Shown: positions 49,102 through 59,413, counted from the stretch's first letter. The stretch is 64,000 bases of DNA from Nocardia sp. NRRL S-836 (GCF_001279525.1 NZ_LGDY01000001.1:1-64000), one strand, 5' to 3'. Numbers and translations are program-made. The notes: a model not told the origin generated them from the sequence alone.

Positions 49102-50076
49102 ATGCGTGATCTTGCGACGTTGCCCAAAGCGCACCTGCACGTGCACCTCGAAAGCACCGTGCGACCCGGCACCGCAGCCGAGCTCGCGGACCGCTACGGC
49201 GTCGACGTTCCCGCGCACACCGGGACCTTCGACGGGTTCGGGCCGTTCGCCGCGCACAACGGCGCGGTACGGGACTGCCTGCGGGAGCCCGGCGACTTCG
49301 CCCGGATCGCCTACGAGTTCTGCGCCGAGGAAGCAGCGCAGGGGACCCGCTACGCCGAGGTCACGTTCACCGCGGCAGCGCACGGGGAACGGCTCGGTGA
49401 TCCGGACATGCCGCTCGAGGCGGTACTCGCCGGGCTCGCCGCAGGACAGACCGCCCACGGCATCGAATGCCGTGTGATCGTGGACCACCCCAGGCGGCGG
49501 TCGGTGCAACGGTTCGAGGACTCACTGCGGCTCGCGCGACAGCACCCACAGGTCGTCGCGATCGGGATGGCCGGTGCGGAGGACCACGCCCTCACCCCGT
49601 TCGCCGCCGTGTTCCGCGCCGCGCGAGACGCCGGGATCGGGCTCGTGCACCACGCAGGGGAGTCGTGCGGAGCGCCGAGTGTCGCCGAAGCGGTCACCGT
49701 CGGGCTGGCCGACCGGATCGGGCACGGCATCCGCGCACTCGACGACCCGTCGGTCGTCGCAATGCTGCGTGATCGTGCCGTTCCGCTCGAAGTGTGCCCG
49801 TCGTCCAACGTCGCGCTGGGACTGGTCGAATCGCTCTCCTCTCATCCGCTTCCGCTGCTCGTCGACGCCGGGCTGACCGTCACGCTCAACACCGACATCC
49901 CCTCCTCGACCGGCACCACCCTCACCGAGGAGTACTCACTCGTGCGCGCCACCTTCGGCTACACCGACGACCGCATGGCCGACTTCGCCCTCGCCGCCGT
50001 CGACGCCTCCTTCGCGCCCGCAGAACTCAAGACCCGGCTGCGTCAGGACATCGCCACCTGGCGCGACGGCTCGTAA
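49102..50076 (+). CDS. Adenosine deaminase family protein
   Basis: A 324-residue metal-dependent deaminase. LPKAHLHVHLESTVRP carries the HxH metal pair; HHAGESCG has the catalytic Glu; IGHGIRAL has the conserved His; TLNTDIPSS has the metal-binding Asp near the end. The order and length fit adenosine deaminase, which converts adenosine to inosine. In classical enzymes the last motif is NTDDP; here the second Asp is Ile, and HLEST stands where HLDGA or HLEGS is usual. The substrate may therefore differ (another purine or a modified nucleoside). Its end overlaps a gene on the other strand by 34 bases. Confidence 0.85.
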   Translation: MRDLATLPKAHLHVHLESTVRPGTAAELADRYGVDVPAHTGTFDGFGPFAAHNGAVRDCLREPGDFARIAYEFCAEEAAQGTRYAEVTFTAAAHGERLGDPDMPLEAVLAGLAAGQTAHGIECRVIVDHPRRRSVQRFEDSLRLARQHPQVVAIGMAGAEDHALTPFAAVFRAARDAGIGLVHHAGESCGAPSVAEAVTVGLADRIGHGIRALDDPSVVAMLRDRAVPLEVCPSSNVALGLVESLSSHPLPLLVDAGLTVTLNTDIPSSTGTTLTEEYSLVRATFGYTDDRMADFALAAVDASFAPAELKTRLRQDIATWRDGS

Positions 50077-50369
50077 CACACCAGCCCGTGCTTGGCCGCC
50101 AGCAACGACACCAGCTCCACCACCCGGCGCCACTGCGGCCACACCACGTGCACGATCACCGCGTCGGTGCCCACCGTCAGCGCCTCGTCCCACACCGTCG
50201 GCGACGACGGATCCGGCGAGGTCTGCCGCAGCTCCCGCACGAACGCCGCCACCTGCCGGTCGAACGCACCCAACGGCGACGCCCGCAGCTCCGCGTACCG
50301 CGCCGCCGCCTCCGCGAACGACCCCGGCCCCGGCGCCCGCCACACCACCACGTCGAACGGGACGTCCAT
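50043..50369 (-). CDS. Hypothetical 108-residue protein
   Basis: Not recognised. It opens MDVPFDVVVWRAPGPGSFAEAA and continues with helices (YAELRASP, AFDRQVAAFVRELRQTSPD) and a strand-rich part (ALTVGTDAVIVHVVWPQWRRVVELVSLLAAKHG). The start overlaps the stop of the upstream unknown gene, which makes a two-gene unit. The 3' end overlaps the adenosine deaminase gene in a convergent way. No signal peptide or membrane segment. Confidence 0.6.
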   Translation of the reverse strand: MDVPFDVVVWRAPGPGSFAEAAARYAELRASPLGAFDRQVAAFVRELRQTSPDPSSPTVWDEALTVGTDAVIVHVVWPQWRRVVELVSLLAAKHGLVCYEPSRQVAMS

Positions 50370-50689
50370 CACGCCACCTCCCCGAACACCGCACCCGACC
50401 GCGGAACCCGGCGCGCCATCTCCCGCGGGTCCGCGAAGTCCCACCGCTCACCGACCCGCTCCGGCGAGCGCACCAGCTCACGAACCCGCAGCGACTGCGG
50501 CTCGGCCGAGTCCCACACACCCGGTAACGCCTCGCCCGCCACGTGCTCCACGCCCTCCCGGTCCGGCCACGCGATCCGCGCGGCCGGCACCGACGCCCCG
50601 GCCGACGTCAGCCACTCCAGGCGAGCCTCCTGATCGGCGGTCTGCGAGGCGGACCGGCCGAACAGGGCCCACAACGCGTTCAGGTCCAT
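50369..50689 (-). CDS. Hypothetical 106-residue protein
   Basis: Not recognised. MDLNALWALFGRSASQTADQ is followed by LEWLTSAGASVPAARIAWPDREGVEHVAGEALPGVWDSAEP and an Arg-rich end. It probably forms a two-gene unit with the 108-residue gene behind it (the stop codon and next start overlap). The upstream start choice is uncertain; an in-frame ATG/GTG at 50719 also exists. Confidence 0.5.
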   Translation of the reverse strand: MDLNALWALFGRSASQTADQEARLEWLTSAGASVPAARIAWPDREGVEHVAGEALPGVWDSAEPQSLRVRELVRSPERVGERWDFADPREMARRVPRSGAVFGEVA

Positions 50690-51100
50690 GCCGAGCACGC
50701 TAGCGAGGGGGTCTGACAATTTCGCGTCGCCGCAGGTCAGAGGCGGGTTTCGGGTGGGGTGAGGGGGGTCAGATGCCGCGGGCCGGGGCGCGGAACTGGG
50801 GCGGAACGGCGGAGGTCAGGCAGGGACGACGCGTCAGCAGGGCGATGAGCGGAGAAACGGCGGGCAGGCCGTAGAAGCGACCGTGAGGACGGCGGCAGAC
50901 CGCGAAGGCGGCCGGGGTGGAGAACGGTCAGGCGGCGGGGCGTGACGGGCGGTCGAGACGACAGGGCGGTCGGAACACACAGGCGCGGGACCGGCCATGC
51001 AGACGCGGACCGGGACCGGGTGCGGCAAACCGGCTGGTGAGCGAGGCCACCGGTTATTGACGCGAGCGATTCGCACCCGCCTGACTATCCTTGAGCCCAA
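50690..51100. other. Intergenic region upstream of hrpA
   Basis: About 410 bases, GC-rich and, on the plus strand, rich in G (many GGCGGG/GGGCGG runs). It should contain the promoter for hrpA and for the divergent hypothetical pair. TTGACG near 51056 is a possible -35 for hrpA, but no well-spaced -10 could be fixed. No gene was found. Confidence 0.4.
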
Positions 51101-54100
51101 ATGGACACCCCGCTCGCTGAACTGCACAAACGCCTGCCCGAGCTCATGCCGCGTGATCAACGCAGGCTGGCCAGGCGCCTCGACGGCGTACGCAAGGTCA
51201 AAGACCCGATGGCACGCCGCAAGATCACCGAGGAGATCGCCGGCCTGATCGACGAGGCCGCGGTCAAGGTCGCGCTGCGCAGGGAGTCCGTTCCCAAGAT
51301 CAGCTATCCCGAAGAGCTGCCGGTCAGCCAGCACAAGGACGAGATCAAGGACCTGATCGCGCACCACCAGGTCGTGATCGTCGCGGGCGAGACCGGGTCG
51401 GGCAAGACCACCCAGCTGCCCAAGATCTGCCTGGAGCTGGGCCGGGGTGTGATCGGGCAGATCGGGCACACCCAGCCGCGCCGCATCGCCGCGCGCACCG
51501 TCGCGGAGCGGGTCGCGGAGGAGCTCGGCACCAAGCTCGGTGACACGATCGGGTACAAGGTGCGGTTCACCGACCAGTCCGGTGACGACACGCTGGTCAA
51601 GCTCATGACCGACGGCATCCTGCTCGCCGAGATCCAGACCGACCGCACGCTCAGCCGCTACGACACGATCATCATCGACGAGGCGCACGAACGCAGCCTC
51701 AACGTCGACTTCCTGCTCGGCTACCTCAAGCAGCTGCTGCCACGCCGCCCCGACCTCAAGGTCGTCATCACCTCCGCCACGATCGACCCGCAGCGGTTCA
51801 GCGCGCACTTCGGTGACGCGCCGATCATCGAGGTCTCCGGCCGCACCTACCCCGTCGAGACCCGGTACCGGCCGCTGGAGGAGGACGACGACCAGACCCA
51901 GGGCATCATCAACGCCGTCCACGAGCTGCAGGCCGAGGGGCCCGGCGACGTGCTGGTGTTCCTGTCCGGCGAACGCGAGATCCGCGACACCGCCGACGCC
52001 CTCAAGCAGGAGGACCTGCGCGACACCGAGATCCTGCCGCTGTACGCGCGGCTGTCGGTGGGGGAGCAGCACCGGGTCTTCCAGCGCCACACCGGCCGGC
52101 GGGTCGTGCTCGCCACCAACGTCGCCGAGACCAGTCTCACCGTGCCGGGCATCAAGTACGTCATCGACCCCGGCAACGCCCGCATCTCCCGCTACAGCCA
52201 CCGCCTCAAGGTCCAGCGGCTGCCGATCGAACCCATCAGCCAGGCCTCGGCCAACCAGCGCAAGGGCCGCTGCGGGCGCGTCAGCGAAGGCATCTGCATC
52301 CGCCTGTACTCCGAGGAGGACTTCGAGGCACGGCCCGAGTTCACCGACGCGGAGATCCTGCGCACCAACCTCGCCAGCGTCATCCTGCAGATGACCAACA
52401 TCGGCCTGGGCGATGTCGCGAAGTTCCCGTTCATCGACCCGCCCGACTCGCGCAACATCAACGACGGCATCGGCCTGCTGCAGGAGCTCGGCGCCCTGGA
52501 CTCCGGGCAGAAGGTCGCCGGACAGCAGACGCTCACGCCGACCGGCCGCAAGCTCGCGCAGCTGCCTGTCGACCCGCGCCTGGGCCGCATGGTGCTGGAG
52601 GCCGACACCACCGGCTGCCTCAAAGAGGTCATGATCATTGCCGCCGCGCTGTCCATCCAGGACCCCCGCGAACGGCCCGCCGACCAGCAGGAAGCCGCCA
52701 CCGGGCAGCACGCGCGGTTCGTCGACGCCGAGTCCGACTTCGTCACGTTCCTCAACCTGTGGCAGTACCTCAAGGACAAGCAGAAGGAACTGAGCGGCAA
52801 CCAGTTCCGCAAGCTGTGCAAGAACGAGTTCCTCAACTACCTGCGCGTGCGCGAATGGCAGGACATCTACCTGCAGCTGCGGCAGGTCGCCAAGCAGATC
52901 GGCATGACCCCCGGCGACACCCCCGGCGACCCGCGCAACATCCACATCGCGCTGCTGTCGGGCCTGCTCAGCCACATCGGCGTCAAGGACGTGCTCAAAA
53001 AGCAGGCGCCGGGCGAGAAACGCCGGCCGCTCACGGAGTTCATCGGCGCCCGCAACGCCAAGTTCGCGATCTTCCCCGGCTCCGCGCTCGCGAAGAAACC
53101 ACCCCAGTGGGTCATGGCCGCCGAGCTCGTGGAGACCAGCCGCCTGTGGGGGCGCATCGTCGCCAAGATCGAACCCGAGTGGGCCGAACGGCTCGGCGAG
53201 CACGTCGTCAAACGCAGCTACTCCGAACCGCACTGGGAGACCAGACGCGGTTCCGTCGTCGCGCTGGAGAAGGTGACGCTCTACGGGGTGCCGATCGTCG
53301 CCGGCCGCAAGGTCAACTACGGGCGCATCGACCCCGAGCTGTCGCGTGAGCTGTTCATCCGCCACGCGCTGGTGCAGGGGGAGTGGACCACTCACCACCG
53401 GTTCTTCCACACCAACCGCGCCCTGCTCGAGGAGGTCGAGGAGCTCGAGAACCGGGCGCGGCGCCGCGACATCGTCGTGGACGAGGAGACGCTCTACGAG
53501 TTCTACGACCAGCGCGTCGGGCCCGACGTCGTCTCGGCGCGGCACTTCGACACCTGGTGGAAGAAGCAGAAGGACAAGAACCTGCTGACCTTCACCAAGG
53601 ACATGCTGGTCAACGACCGCGCCGACGTGCGGCCGGAGGCCTACCCCGACCAGTGGCGCCAGGGCGAGCTCACGCTGCCGCTGAGCTACCACTTCGAACC
53701 CGGCAGCAGCAACGACGGCGTCACCGTGCAGCTGCCCCTGCCCGCGCTGACCGCGCTGGACGACGACGCGTTCTCCTGGCAGATCCCCGGCCTGCGCCAC
53801 GACCTCGTCGTCGCCCTCATCCGGTCGCTGCCCAAGCAGATCCGCCGCAACTTCGTGCCCGTCCCCGACGTCGCCACCGCCGTGCTGGCCCGCATCGACC
53901 CCAAGGACACCAGCCTGCTCACCGGCGTCGAACGCGAGCTCAAAGCCCTCACCGGTGTCACCGTGCACCGCGAGGACTGGCAGTTCGCCGCCGTGCCCGA
54001 CCACCTCAAGCTCACCTTCCAGGTCGTCGACGAGCACAACCGCACCCTCGCCGAGGGCAAGGACATCGCCGCGCTGAAGGAGAAGCTGCGCGACGAGGTC

Positions 54101-54982
54101 CGCGAGTCGCTCAGCCAGGCCGCCGGCCACCTCGAACGCACCGGGCTCACGACCTGGGACTTCGACGCCCTGCCCCAGACCATCGAGCAGCGCCAGTCCG
54201 GTATCACCGTCACCGCCTACCCGTCGCTGGTCGACCGCGGCGACACCGTGGCGATCAAGGTCCTCGACACCCCCGGACGGCAGGCGTACGCCCACCGCCG
54301 CGGCGTGCGCCGGCTGTTGCTGCTGGGGTTGAACTCGCCGGTCAAGCACCTGCAACGGCACCTCGACAACGCCGCCAAGCTCGCGCTGACCCGCAACCCG
54401 CACGGCGGCGTCGCGAACCTGCTCGCCGACTGCATCATGGCCGCCGTCGACCGACTCATGGGCGAACCCGCGTGGGACCAGAAAACCTATGCCGCGCAGC
54501 TGAAGAAGGTCCAGGCCGCCCTCAACGACACCACCTGGGTCGTCGTGCAGCAGGTCCGCAAGGTCCTCGAAGCCGCCCACGAGGCCGAGCTCGCGCTCAC
54601 CGGCCTCAAGGGCGCCCCGGACTCGGTCAACGACATCCGCGCACAGCTCAACTCGCTGGTGTACAAGGGATTCGTCACCCACACCGGCTACGACCGGCTG
54701 CCCGACCTCGTGCGCTACCTCAAGGGCATCGTGCGGCGCGTCGAGAAGCTGCCCGAGAACCCGCGCCGCGACCTGGAGTGGACCGAGAAGGTCCACCAGG
54801 TCCACGCCGAGTACCGCGAGCTGCGCGCCCAGAGCCCGGCCGACGAACCCGCGCCCGAGCTCGACGAGATCCGCTGGATGATCGAGGAGCTGCGGCTGTC
54901 GTACTTCGCGCAGACCATCGGCACCCGCTACACCGTCAGCGACAAACGCATCTACAAGGCACTCGACGCCGTACCGCTGTGA
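51101..54982 (+). CDS. hrpA: ATP-dependent RNA helicase HrpA
   Basis: A 1293-residue DEAH-box helicase, the normal length for HrpA, acting on RNA in the cytosol (in other bacteria it rescues stalled translation). Walker A GETGSGKTTQLPK (96-104), motif Ia TQPRRIAARTVAERVAEEL, DEAH box IIIDEAHERSLN (192-195), SAT motif ITSATIDP, motif V ATNVAETSLTVPGIKYVID, motif VI QRKGRCGRVSEGICIRLY. HA2/ratchet and OB-fold regions follow, then the long HrpA-specific C-terminal domain (DUF3418) with GEWTTHHRFFHTNRALLEEV. It is complete and convergent with the ABC transporter unit. Confidence 0.97.
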   Translation: MDTPLAELHKRLPELMPRDQRRLARRLDGVRKVKDPMARRKITEEIAGLIDEAAVKVALRRESVPKISYPEELPVSQHKDEIKDLIAHHQVVIVAGETGSGKTTQLPKICLELGRGVIGQIGHTQPRRIAARTVAERVAEELGTKLGDTIGYKVRFTDQSGDDTLVKLMTDGILLAEIQTDRTLSRYDTIIIDEAHERSLNVDFLLGYLKQLLPRRPDLKVVITSATIDPQRFSAHFGDAPIIEVSGRTYPVETRYRPLEEDDDQTQGIINAVHELQAEGPGDVLVFLSGEREIRDTADALKQEDLRDTEILPLYARLSVGEQHRVFQRHTGRRVVLATNVAETSLTVPGIKYVIDPGNARISRYSHRLKVQRLPIEPISQASANQRKGRCGRVSEGICIRLYSEEDFEARPEFTDAEILRTNLASVILQMTNIGLGDVAKFPFIDPPDSRNINDGIGLLQELGALDSGQKVAGQQTLTPTGRKLAQLPVDPRLGRMVLEADTTGCLKEVMIIAAALSIQDPRERPADQQEAATGQHARFVDAESDFVTFLNLWQYLKDKQKELSGNQFRKLCKNEFLNYLRVREWQDIYLQLRQVAKQIGMTPGDTPGDPRNIHIALLSGLLSHIGVKDVLKKQAPGEKRRPLTEFIGARNAKFAIFPGSALAKKPPQWVMAAELVETSRLWGRIVAKIEPEWAERLGEHVVKRSYSEPHWETRRGSVVALEKVTLYGVPIVAGRKVNYGRIDPELSRELFIRHALVQGEWTTHHRFFHTNRALLEEVEELENRARRRDIVVDEETLYEFYDQRVGPDVVSARHFDTWWKKQKDKNLLTFTKDMLVNDRADVRPEAYPDQWRQGELTLPLSYHFEPGSSNDGVTVQLPLPALTALDDDAFSWQIPGLRHDLVVALIRSLPKQIRRNFVPVPDVATAVLARIDPKDTSLLTGVERELKALTGVTVHREDWQFAAVPDHLKLTFQVVDEHNRTLAEGKDIAALKEKLRDEVRESLSQAAGHLERTGLTTWDFDALPQTIEQRQSGITVTAYPSLVDRGDTVAIKVLDTPGRQAYAHRRGVRRLLLLGLNSPVKHLQRHLDNAAKLALTRNPHGGVANLLADCIMAAVDRLMGEPAWDQKTYAAQLKKVQAALNDTTWVVVQQVRKVLEAAHEAELALTGLKGAPDSVNDIRAQLNSLVYKGFVTHTGYDRLPDLVRYLKGIVRRVEKLPENPRRDLEWTEKVHQVHAEYRELRAQSPADEPAPELDEIRWMIEELRLSYFAQTIGTRYTVSDKRIYKALDAVPL

Positions 54983-54984
54983 CA

Positions 54985-55025
54985 GCGTGGGTCTCGTCCG
55001 GTGCGGCACCGGACGAGACCCACGC
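54985..55025. terminator. Bidirectional hairpin terminator
   Basis: A 20-base perfect inverted repeat (54985-55004 with 55006-55025) with one base between its arms lies between hrpA and the convergent ABC ATPase gene. Its position and strength fit a two-way terminator. Confidence 0.8.
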
Positions 55026-55030
55026 GGCCC

Positions 55031-55797
<767 letters not shown>

Positions 55798-55801
<4 letters not shown>

Positions 55802-56829
55802 GACTTGACCTTCCTGATCCACTGGTCCAGCGACACCGCCACGATGATCAGCACACCCACCGCCATCGTCTGCCACAGCACGTCCACGCCCGCCAGGGCC
55901 AGGCCGTTGCGGAACACCCCGACGATCAACGCCCCAATCAGCGACCCCACGATCGCGCCCCGCCCGCCGAACAGCGACGTCCCGCCGATCACCACCGCGG
56001 TGATCGAGTCCAGGTTGTCGGTCTGTCCCGCCTGCGGGCTGGCCGAGGCGATGCGGCCGATCAACGTCCACGCCGCCATCGCGTACACCAGCCCCGCCAC
56101 CGCGTAGACGCTGAGCAGCACCCGCGTCGTGCGGATGCCCGACAGCCGGGCCGCCTCCGCGTCGTCACCGGTGGCGTAGACGTGCCGGCCCCACGCGGTG
56201 TTCTTCAGCACGAACGCCATCGCCGCCACCAGCACGACCATCATGATCGAGCCGTAGGTGATGCGCGTGCCGCCCACGGTGAACGTCTGACCGGTCCACA
56301 GCAGCAGATCGGGCATGTCGGTGCCGCGGATCGTCGCACTGCCCGAGTACCAGAGGTTCAGCGCGAAGAACACGTTGAGCGTGCCCAGGGTGACGATGAA
56401 CGGCGGCAGCTTCAGCCGCGTCACCAGCACCCCGTTGAGCAGCCCGCACAGCGTGCCCACCGCGAAGCCCAGCAGCAGCGCCGGCAACCCCGGCAGGCCG
56501 GTCTTGGCCGCCACCTTCGCCATCACGACCGACGTGAGCACCATGATCGCCCCGCACGACAGGTCGATACCCGCCGTCAGGATCACGATCGTCTGCCCGA
56601 CCGCGAGCGTGCCCACGACCGCGACCTGCTGCAGGACCAGCGAGATGTTGCCCGGCGTGAGGAACCGGTCCGACAGCAGCGCGAACACGATCACCGCCAG
56701 CAGCAGCACCACCGCCGGGCCGATCGTGGCCTGGGCGTGCAACAGGTGCTGCACGCGCGTGAGCACCGACCGGTGCTGCTCGGGGACCGGGCCGCCGCCG
56801 GCCGGACGGGTGGGAGTGGTCGTCGTCAT
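55798..56829 (-). CDS. Sugar ABC transporter permease (CUT2/FrcC-like)
   Basis: A 343-residue membrane protein with 8-10 hydrophobic segments. GNISLVLQQVAVVGTLAVGQTIVILTAGIDLSCGAIMVL and LPPFIVTLGTLNVFFALNLWYSG are the conserved blocks of CUT2-family permeases (RbsC/FrcC). AVVIGGTSLFGGRGAIVGSLIGAL near the end is also typical. It is the middle gene of binding protein, permease, ATPase. Confidence 0.93.
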
Positions 56830-56832
56830 CGC

Positions 56833-57846
56833 TCAGCCCCAGCAGTTCTGCAGGCCCCACGCGGAGTCCTTCGAGGAGACCCCGTCCGCCGGCTGGTCGG
56901 TGATCAACGTGACGCCCGTGTCGGTGTCCTTCGGCTTCGACCCGTCCTTCGCGAACGCCGCCACCGCCTCCACACCCAGCTGCGCCATCTTCAACGGGTA
57001 CTGCTGCGAGGTCGCGCCGATCACGCCGGCCTTGACGTTGTTCACCCCGGGACACCCGCCGTCGACCGACACGATCACGACGTCCTTCTCCTTGCCCGCC
57101 GCCTTCAACGCCTCGAACGCACCGGCCGCCGCGGGCTCGTTGATCGTGTAGACCAGGTTGACGCCCGGATCCTTCTGCAACAGGTTCTCCATCGCCGTGC
57201 GGCCACCGGAGGGGTCGCCGTTGGTCACGTCGTGGCCCACGATCCGCGGGTCGGACTCGTCACCGATGCGGTTCTTGTCCTTCACGTCCACGCCGAAGCC
57301 CTCCAGGAACCCCTGGTCGCGCTGCACGTCGACCGACACCTGGTTGGGGTTGAGGTCCAGCAGCGCGATCTTGGCCTGCTTGCCGTCCTTGGCGAACTTC
57401 GCCTTCGCCCACTGCCCGATCAGCAGCCCCGCCCGGTAGTTGTCGGTCGCGAACGTCGCGTCCGCGGCGTTCGCCGGTTCCAGCTGCGTGTCCAGCGCGA
57501 TCACCAGCAGACCCGCGGCACGTGCCTTGTCGATGGAGGGCACGATCGCCTTCGAGTCGTTCGGCGTGATCAGGATGCCCTTCGCGCCCGAGGCGATCAG
57601 GTTCTCCACCGCGTCCACCTGCGTCTGGTTGTCGCCGTCCTGCTTGCCCGCGAACGACTGCACCCGCGCACCCGTCGAGGACGCCGCCTGCTGCGCGCCC
57701 TCCTTCATCTTCACGAAGAACGGGTTCGTGTCGGTCTTGGTCACCAGCCCGACCAGTGTCGCGTCACCGGACGAACCACCGCCGCCACCGCACGCCGTGA
57801 CCAGGCCCAGCACCGCAGCAGCGGTCACACCGACAGTCCTGCGCAT
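56833..57846 (-). CDS. Sugar ABC transporter substrate-binding lipoprotein
   Basis: A 337-residue periplasmic-binding-type lipoprotein. The signal ends in LVTAC, a lipobox, followed by a Gly/Ser linker. The fold matches the ribose/fructose group (peripla_BP_4): [61 protein letters not shown] and [23 protein letters not shown]. It is the first gene of the transport unit and lies behind a LacI-type operator. Anchored on the outer face of the membrane, it picks up the sugar. Confidence 0.93.
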   Translation of the reverse strand: MRRTVGVTAAAVLGLVTACGGGGGSSGDATLVGLVTKTDTNPFFVKMKEGAQQAASSTGARVQSFAGKQDGDNQTQVDAVENLIASGAKGILITPNDSKAIVPSIDKARAAGLLVIALDTQLEPANAADATFATDNYRAGLLIGQWAKAKFAKDGKQAKIALLDLNPNQVSVDVQRDQGFLEGFGVDVKDKNRIGDESDPRIVGHDVTNGDPSGGRTAMENLLQKDPGVNLVYTINEPAAAGAFEALKAAGKEKDVVIVSVDGGCPGVNNVKAGVIGATSQQYPLKMAQLGVEAVAAFAKDGSKPKDTDTGVTLITDQPADGVSSKDSAWGLQNCWG

Positions 57847-57857
57847 GACAAACTCCC

Positions 57858-57875
57858 TACGTCAACGTTGACGTA
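57858..57875. promoter_or_regulatory. LacI-type operator 1
   Basis: TACGTCAACGTTGACGTA is an 18-base perfect palindrome, 12 bases upstream of the binding-protein start codon. The central CG and the symmetry are typical of LacI-family operators. Confidence 0.85.
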
Positions 57876-57948
57876 ACCGTGCGCCCAGAGGTGCTCGACA
57901 GTGTGGGGAGAACGCGGTTACGCGATGAGAATCAGCGGTATTTCGCTA

Positions 57949-57962
57949 CGTCATCGATGACG
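57949..57962. promoter_or_regulatory. LacI-type operator 2
   Basis: CGTCATCGATGACG is a 14-base perfect palindrome sharing the CGTCA...TGACG arms with operator 1. It lies 66 bases ahead of the LacI gene start and could serve autoregulation and looping with operator 1. Confidence 0.75.
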
Positions 57963-58027
57963 CTAGCCTTCCCGCAAAACGGGCGACAAGCGGGCGTTAC
58001 CCAAGCGTTACCGGGAAGTGGGTGCGG

Positions 58028-59059
58028 ATGGACCACGCAGCAGATCGACGCGAACCGACGATGAGAGACGTCGCCGCCCTCGCGGGCGTGAGCACCAAGA
58101 CCGTCTCCCGCGTCATCAACGGCCTGCCCGGCGCCGGCGCCGAGGTCGTCGACCGCGTCCGCGCCGCCGCCCGCACCCTGGGCTACCGGCCCAACCTCAC
58201 CGCCAGCAGCCTGCGCCGCTCCGACCGCCGCAGCGCCACCATCGGCGTGCTGTTCGAGGACCTGTCCAACCCCTTCGACTCCGCCCTGCTGCGCGCCGTC
58301 GAGGACCGCGCCCGCCACAGCGGCGTGCTGGTCCTGGCCGGCAGCAGCGAGGACGACCGCACCCTGCAGCACGAGCTGCTCGTCTCGCTGGCCGCGCGCC
58401 GCGTCGACGGCGTCGTCGTCATGGCCGCCGGCGGCCACCAGGACGCCCTGCAGCAGGAACGCGAACGCGGCACCCCGATGGTCCTGGTCGACCGGCCGCC
58501 CACCTTCGGCGGCACCGACTGCGTCACCACCACCAACCGCGACAGCTCCCGCGACGCCGTCGCCCGCCTCGCCGCGCTCGGCCACCGCGACATCGCCTTC
58601 CTCGGCGACCGCCGCACCCTGTGGACCAGCCAGGAGCGCTACACCGGCTACCTGGAAGGCCTCGCCCAGGCCGGGCTCACCCTGCGCGAGGAGCTCGTGC
58701 GCACCGACCTGCACGGCGCCGACCTCGCAGCGCAGGCCACCACCGCGCTGCTGGAGCTGCACAGGCCGCCCACGGCGTTGTTCACCGCCCAGAACCTCGT
58801 CACCGTCGGCGCCATGCGCGTGCTGCGCGCGCACGGCCTGCACCACCGCGTCGCACTCATCGGCTTCGACGACTTCCCCCTGGCCGACATGCTCGAACCC
58901 GGCGTCACCGTCGTGCGCCAGGACGTGCCGGGCCTGGGCCGCAAAGCCGCCGAGCTCATCTTCGCCCGCATCGACGGCGACACCTCACCACCCGTGCACG
59001 CCGTCGTGCCCGCCGCGCTCGTGCGCCGCGGATCAGGCGAGATCGCGCCGCCGCAGTAG
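58028..59059 (+). CDS. LacI family transcriptional regulator
   Basis: About 343 residues. Helix-turn-helix at the N-terminus: TMRDVAALAGVSTKTVSRVINGLPG, followed by the hinge LGYRPNLTASSLRRSD. The sensor domain has IGVLFEDLSNPFDSALLRAVEDRARHSG, VDGVVVMAAGG, IAFLGDRRTLWTSQERYTGYL and VALIGFDDFPLADMLEPGVTVVRQD. ATG at 58028 (or GTG at 58022) after GGGAAG. It is divergent from the sugar ABC unit, with two palindromes between them, so it is almost certainly the local repressor responding to the transported sugar. Confidence 0.93.
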   Translation: MDHAADRREPTMRDVAALAGVSTKTVSRVINGLPGAGAEVVDRVRAAARTLGYRPNLTASSLRRSDRRSATIGVLFEDLSNPFDSALLRAVEDRARHSGVLVLAGSSEDDRTLQHELLVSLAARRVDGVVVMAAGGHQDALQQERERGTPMVLVDRPPTFGGTDCVTTTNRDSSRDAVARLAALGHRDIAFLGDRRTLWTSQERYTGYLEGLAQAGLTLREELVRTDLHGADLAAQATTALLELHRPPTALFTAQNLVTVGAMRVLRAHGLHHRVALIGFDDFPLADMLEPGVTVVRQDVPGLGRKAAELIFARIDGDTSPPVHAVVPAALVRRGSGEIAPPQ

Positions 59060-59401
59060 CGCCTCACCCGTGCGGTAGAGCTCCACCAGCAACGGCCGCA
59101 GCGCCCGGCCCGCGTCGGTCAGCGCGTACTCGGTGCGCGCCGGGAAACCGGGGGAGCGGTCGCGGCGCACCAGCCCCTGCGCCACCAGCCCGTCGAGCCG
59201 CTCGGTCAGCACCTTCGCGCTGAGCTGCGGCAACCCGGTCCGCAGCGCGCTGAACGACCGCGGCCCGCCCATCAGGTCCCGCAGCACCAGCGTCGCCCAC
59301 CGGCCGCTGACCGCCGCCAGCGCCACCTCGACCGGGCACCGCGGCGACGGCGCCACCGTGCGGCCCCGCTCCGAGGGCACCAGCTCCTCGTCCCAGGTCA
59401 C
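59033..59401 (-). CDS. HxlR family transcriptional regulator
   Basis: A 122-residue winged-helix regulator. RCPVEVALAAVSGRWATLVLRDLMGGPRSFSALRTGLPQLSAKVLTERLDGLVAQGLVRRD and TEYALTDAGRALRPLLVELYRTG match HxlR proteins; the usual Cys before PVE is there (possible redox or aldehyde sensing). GTG starts at 59401 and 59416 both fit. The start lies inside a perfect palindrome (59396-59413), probably its own operator, and the gene is divergent from a SnoaL-like gene. It converges with lacI, overlapping its end by 27 bases. Confidence 0.87.
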   Translation of the reverse strand: MTWDEELVPSERGRTVAPSPRCPVEVALAAVSGRWATLVLRDLMGGPRSFSALRTGLPQLSAKVLTERLDGLVAQGLVRRDRSPGFPARTEYALTDAGRALRPLLVELYRTGEALLRRRDLA

Positions 59402-59413
59402 CGTTTGGTGACC
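59396..59413. promoter_or_regulatory. HxlR operator candidate
   Basis: GGTCACC-GTTT-GGTGACC is a perfect inverted repeat overlapping the HxlR start and lying 27 bases before the SnoaL-like gene at 59441. Divergent control by HxlR is likely. Confidence 0.7.

Noticed and set aside
50834..55009. Open frame of 1391 codons on the minus strand
   Set aside because: It lies fully antisense to hrpA, whose motifs are intact; long antisense frames are usual in GC-rich DNA with strong third-position bias, and its translation has no recognisable domain.
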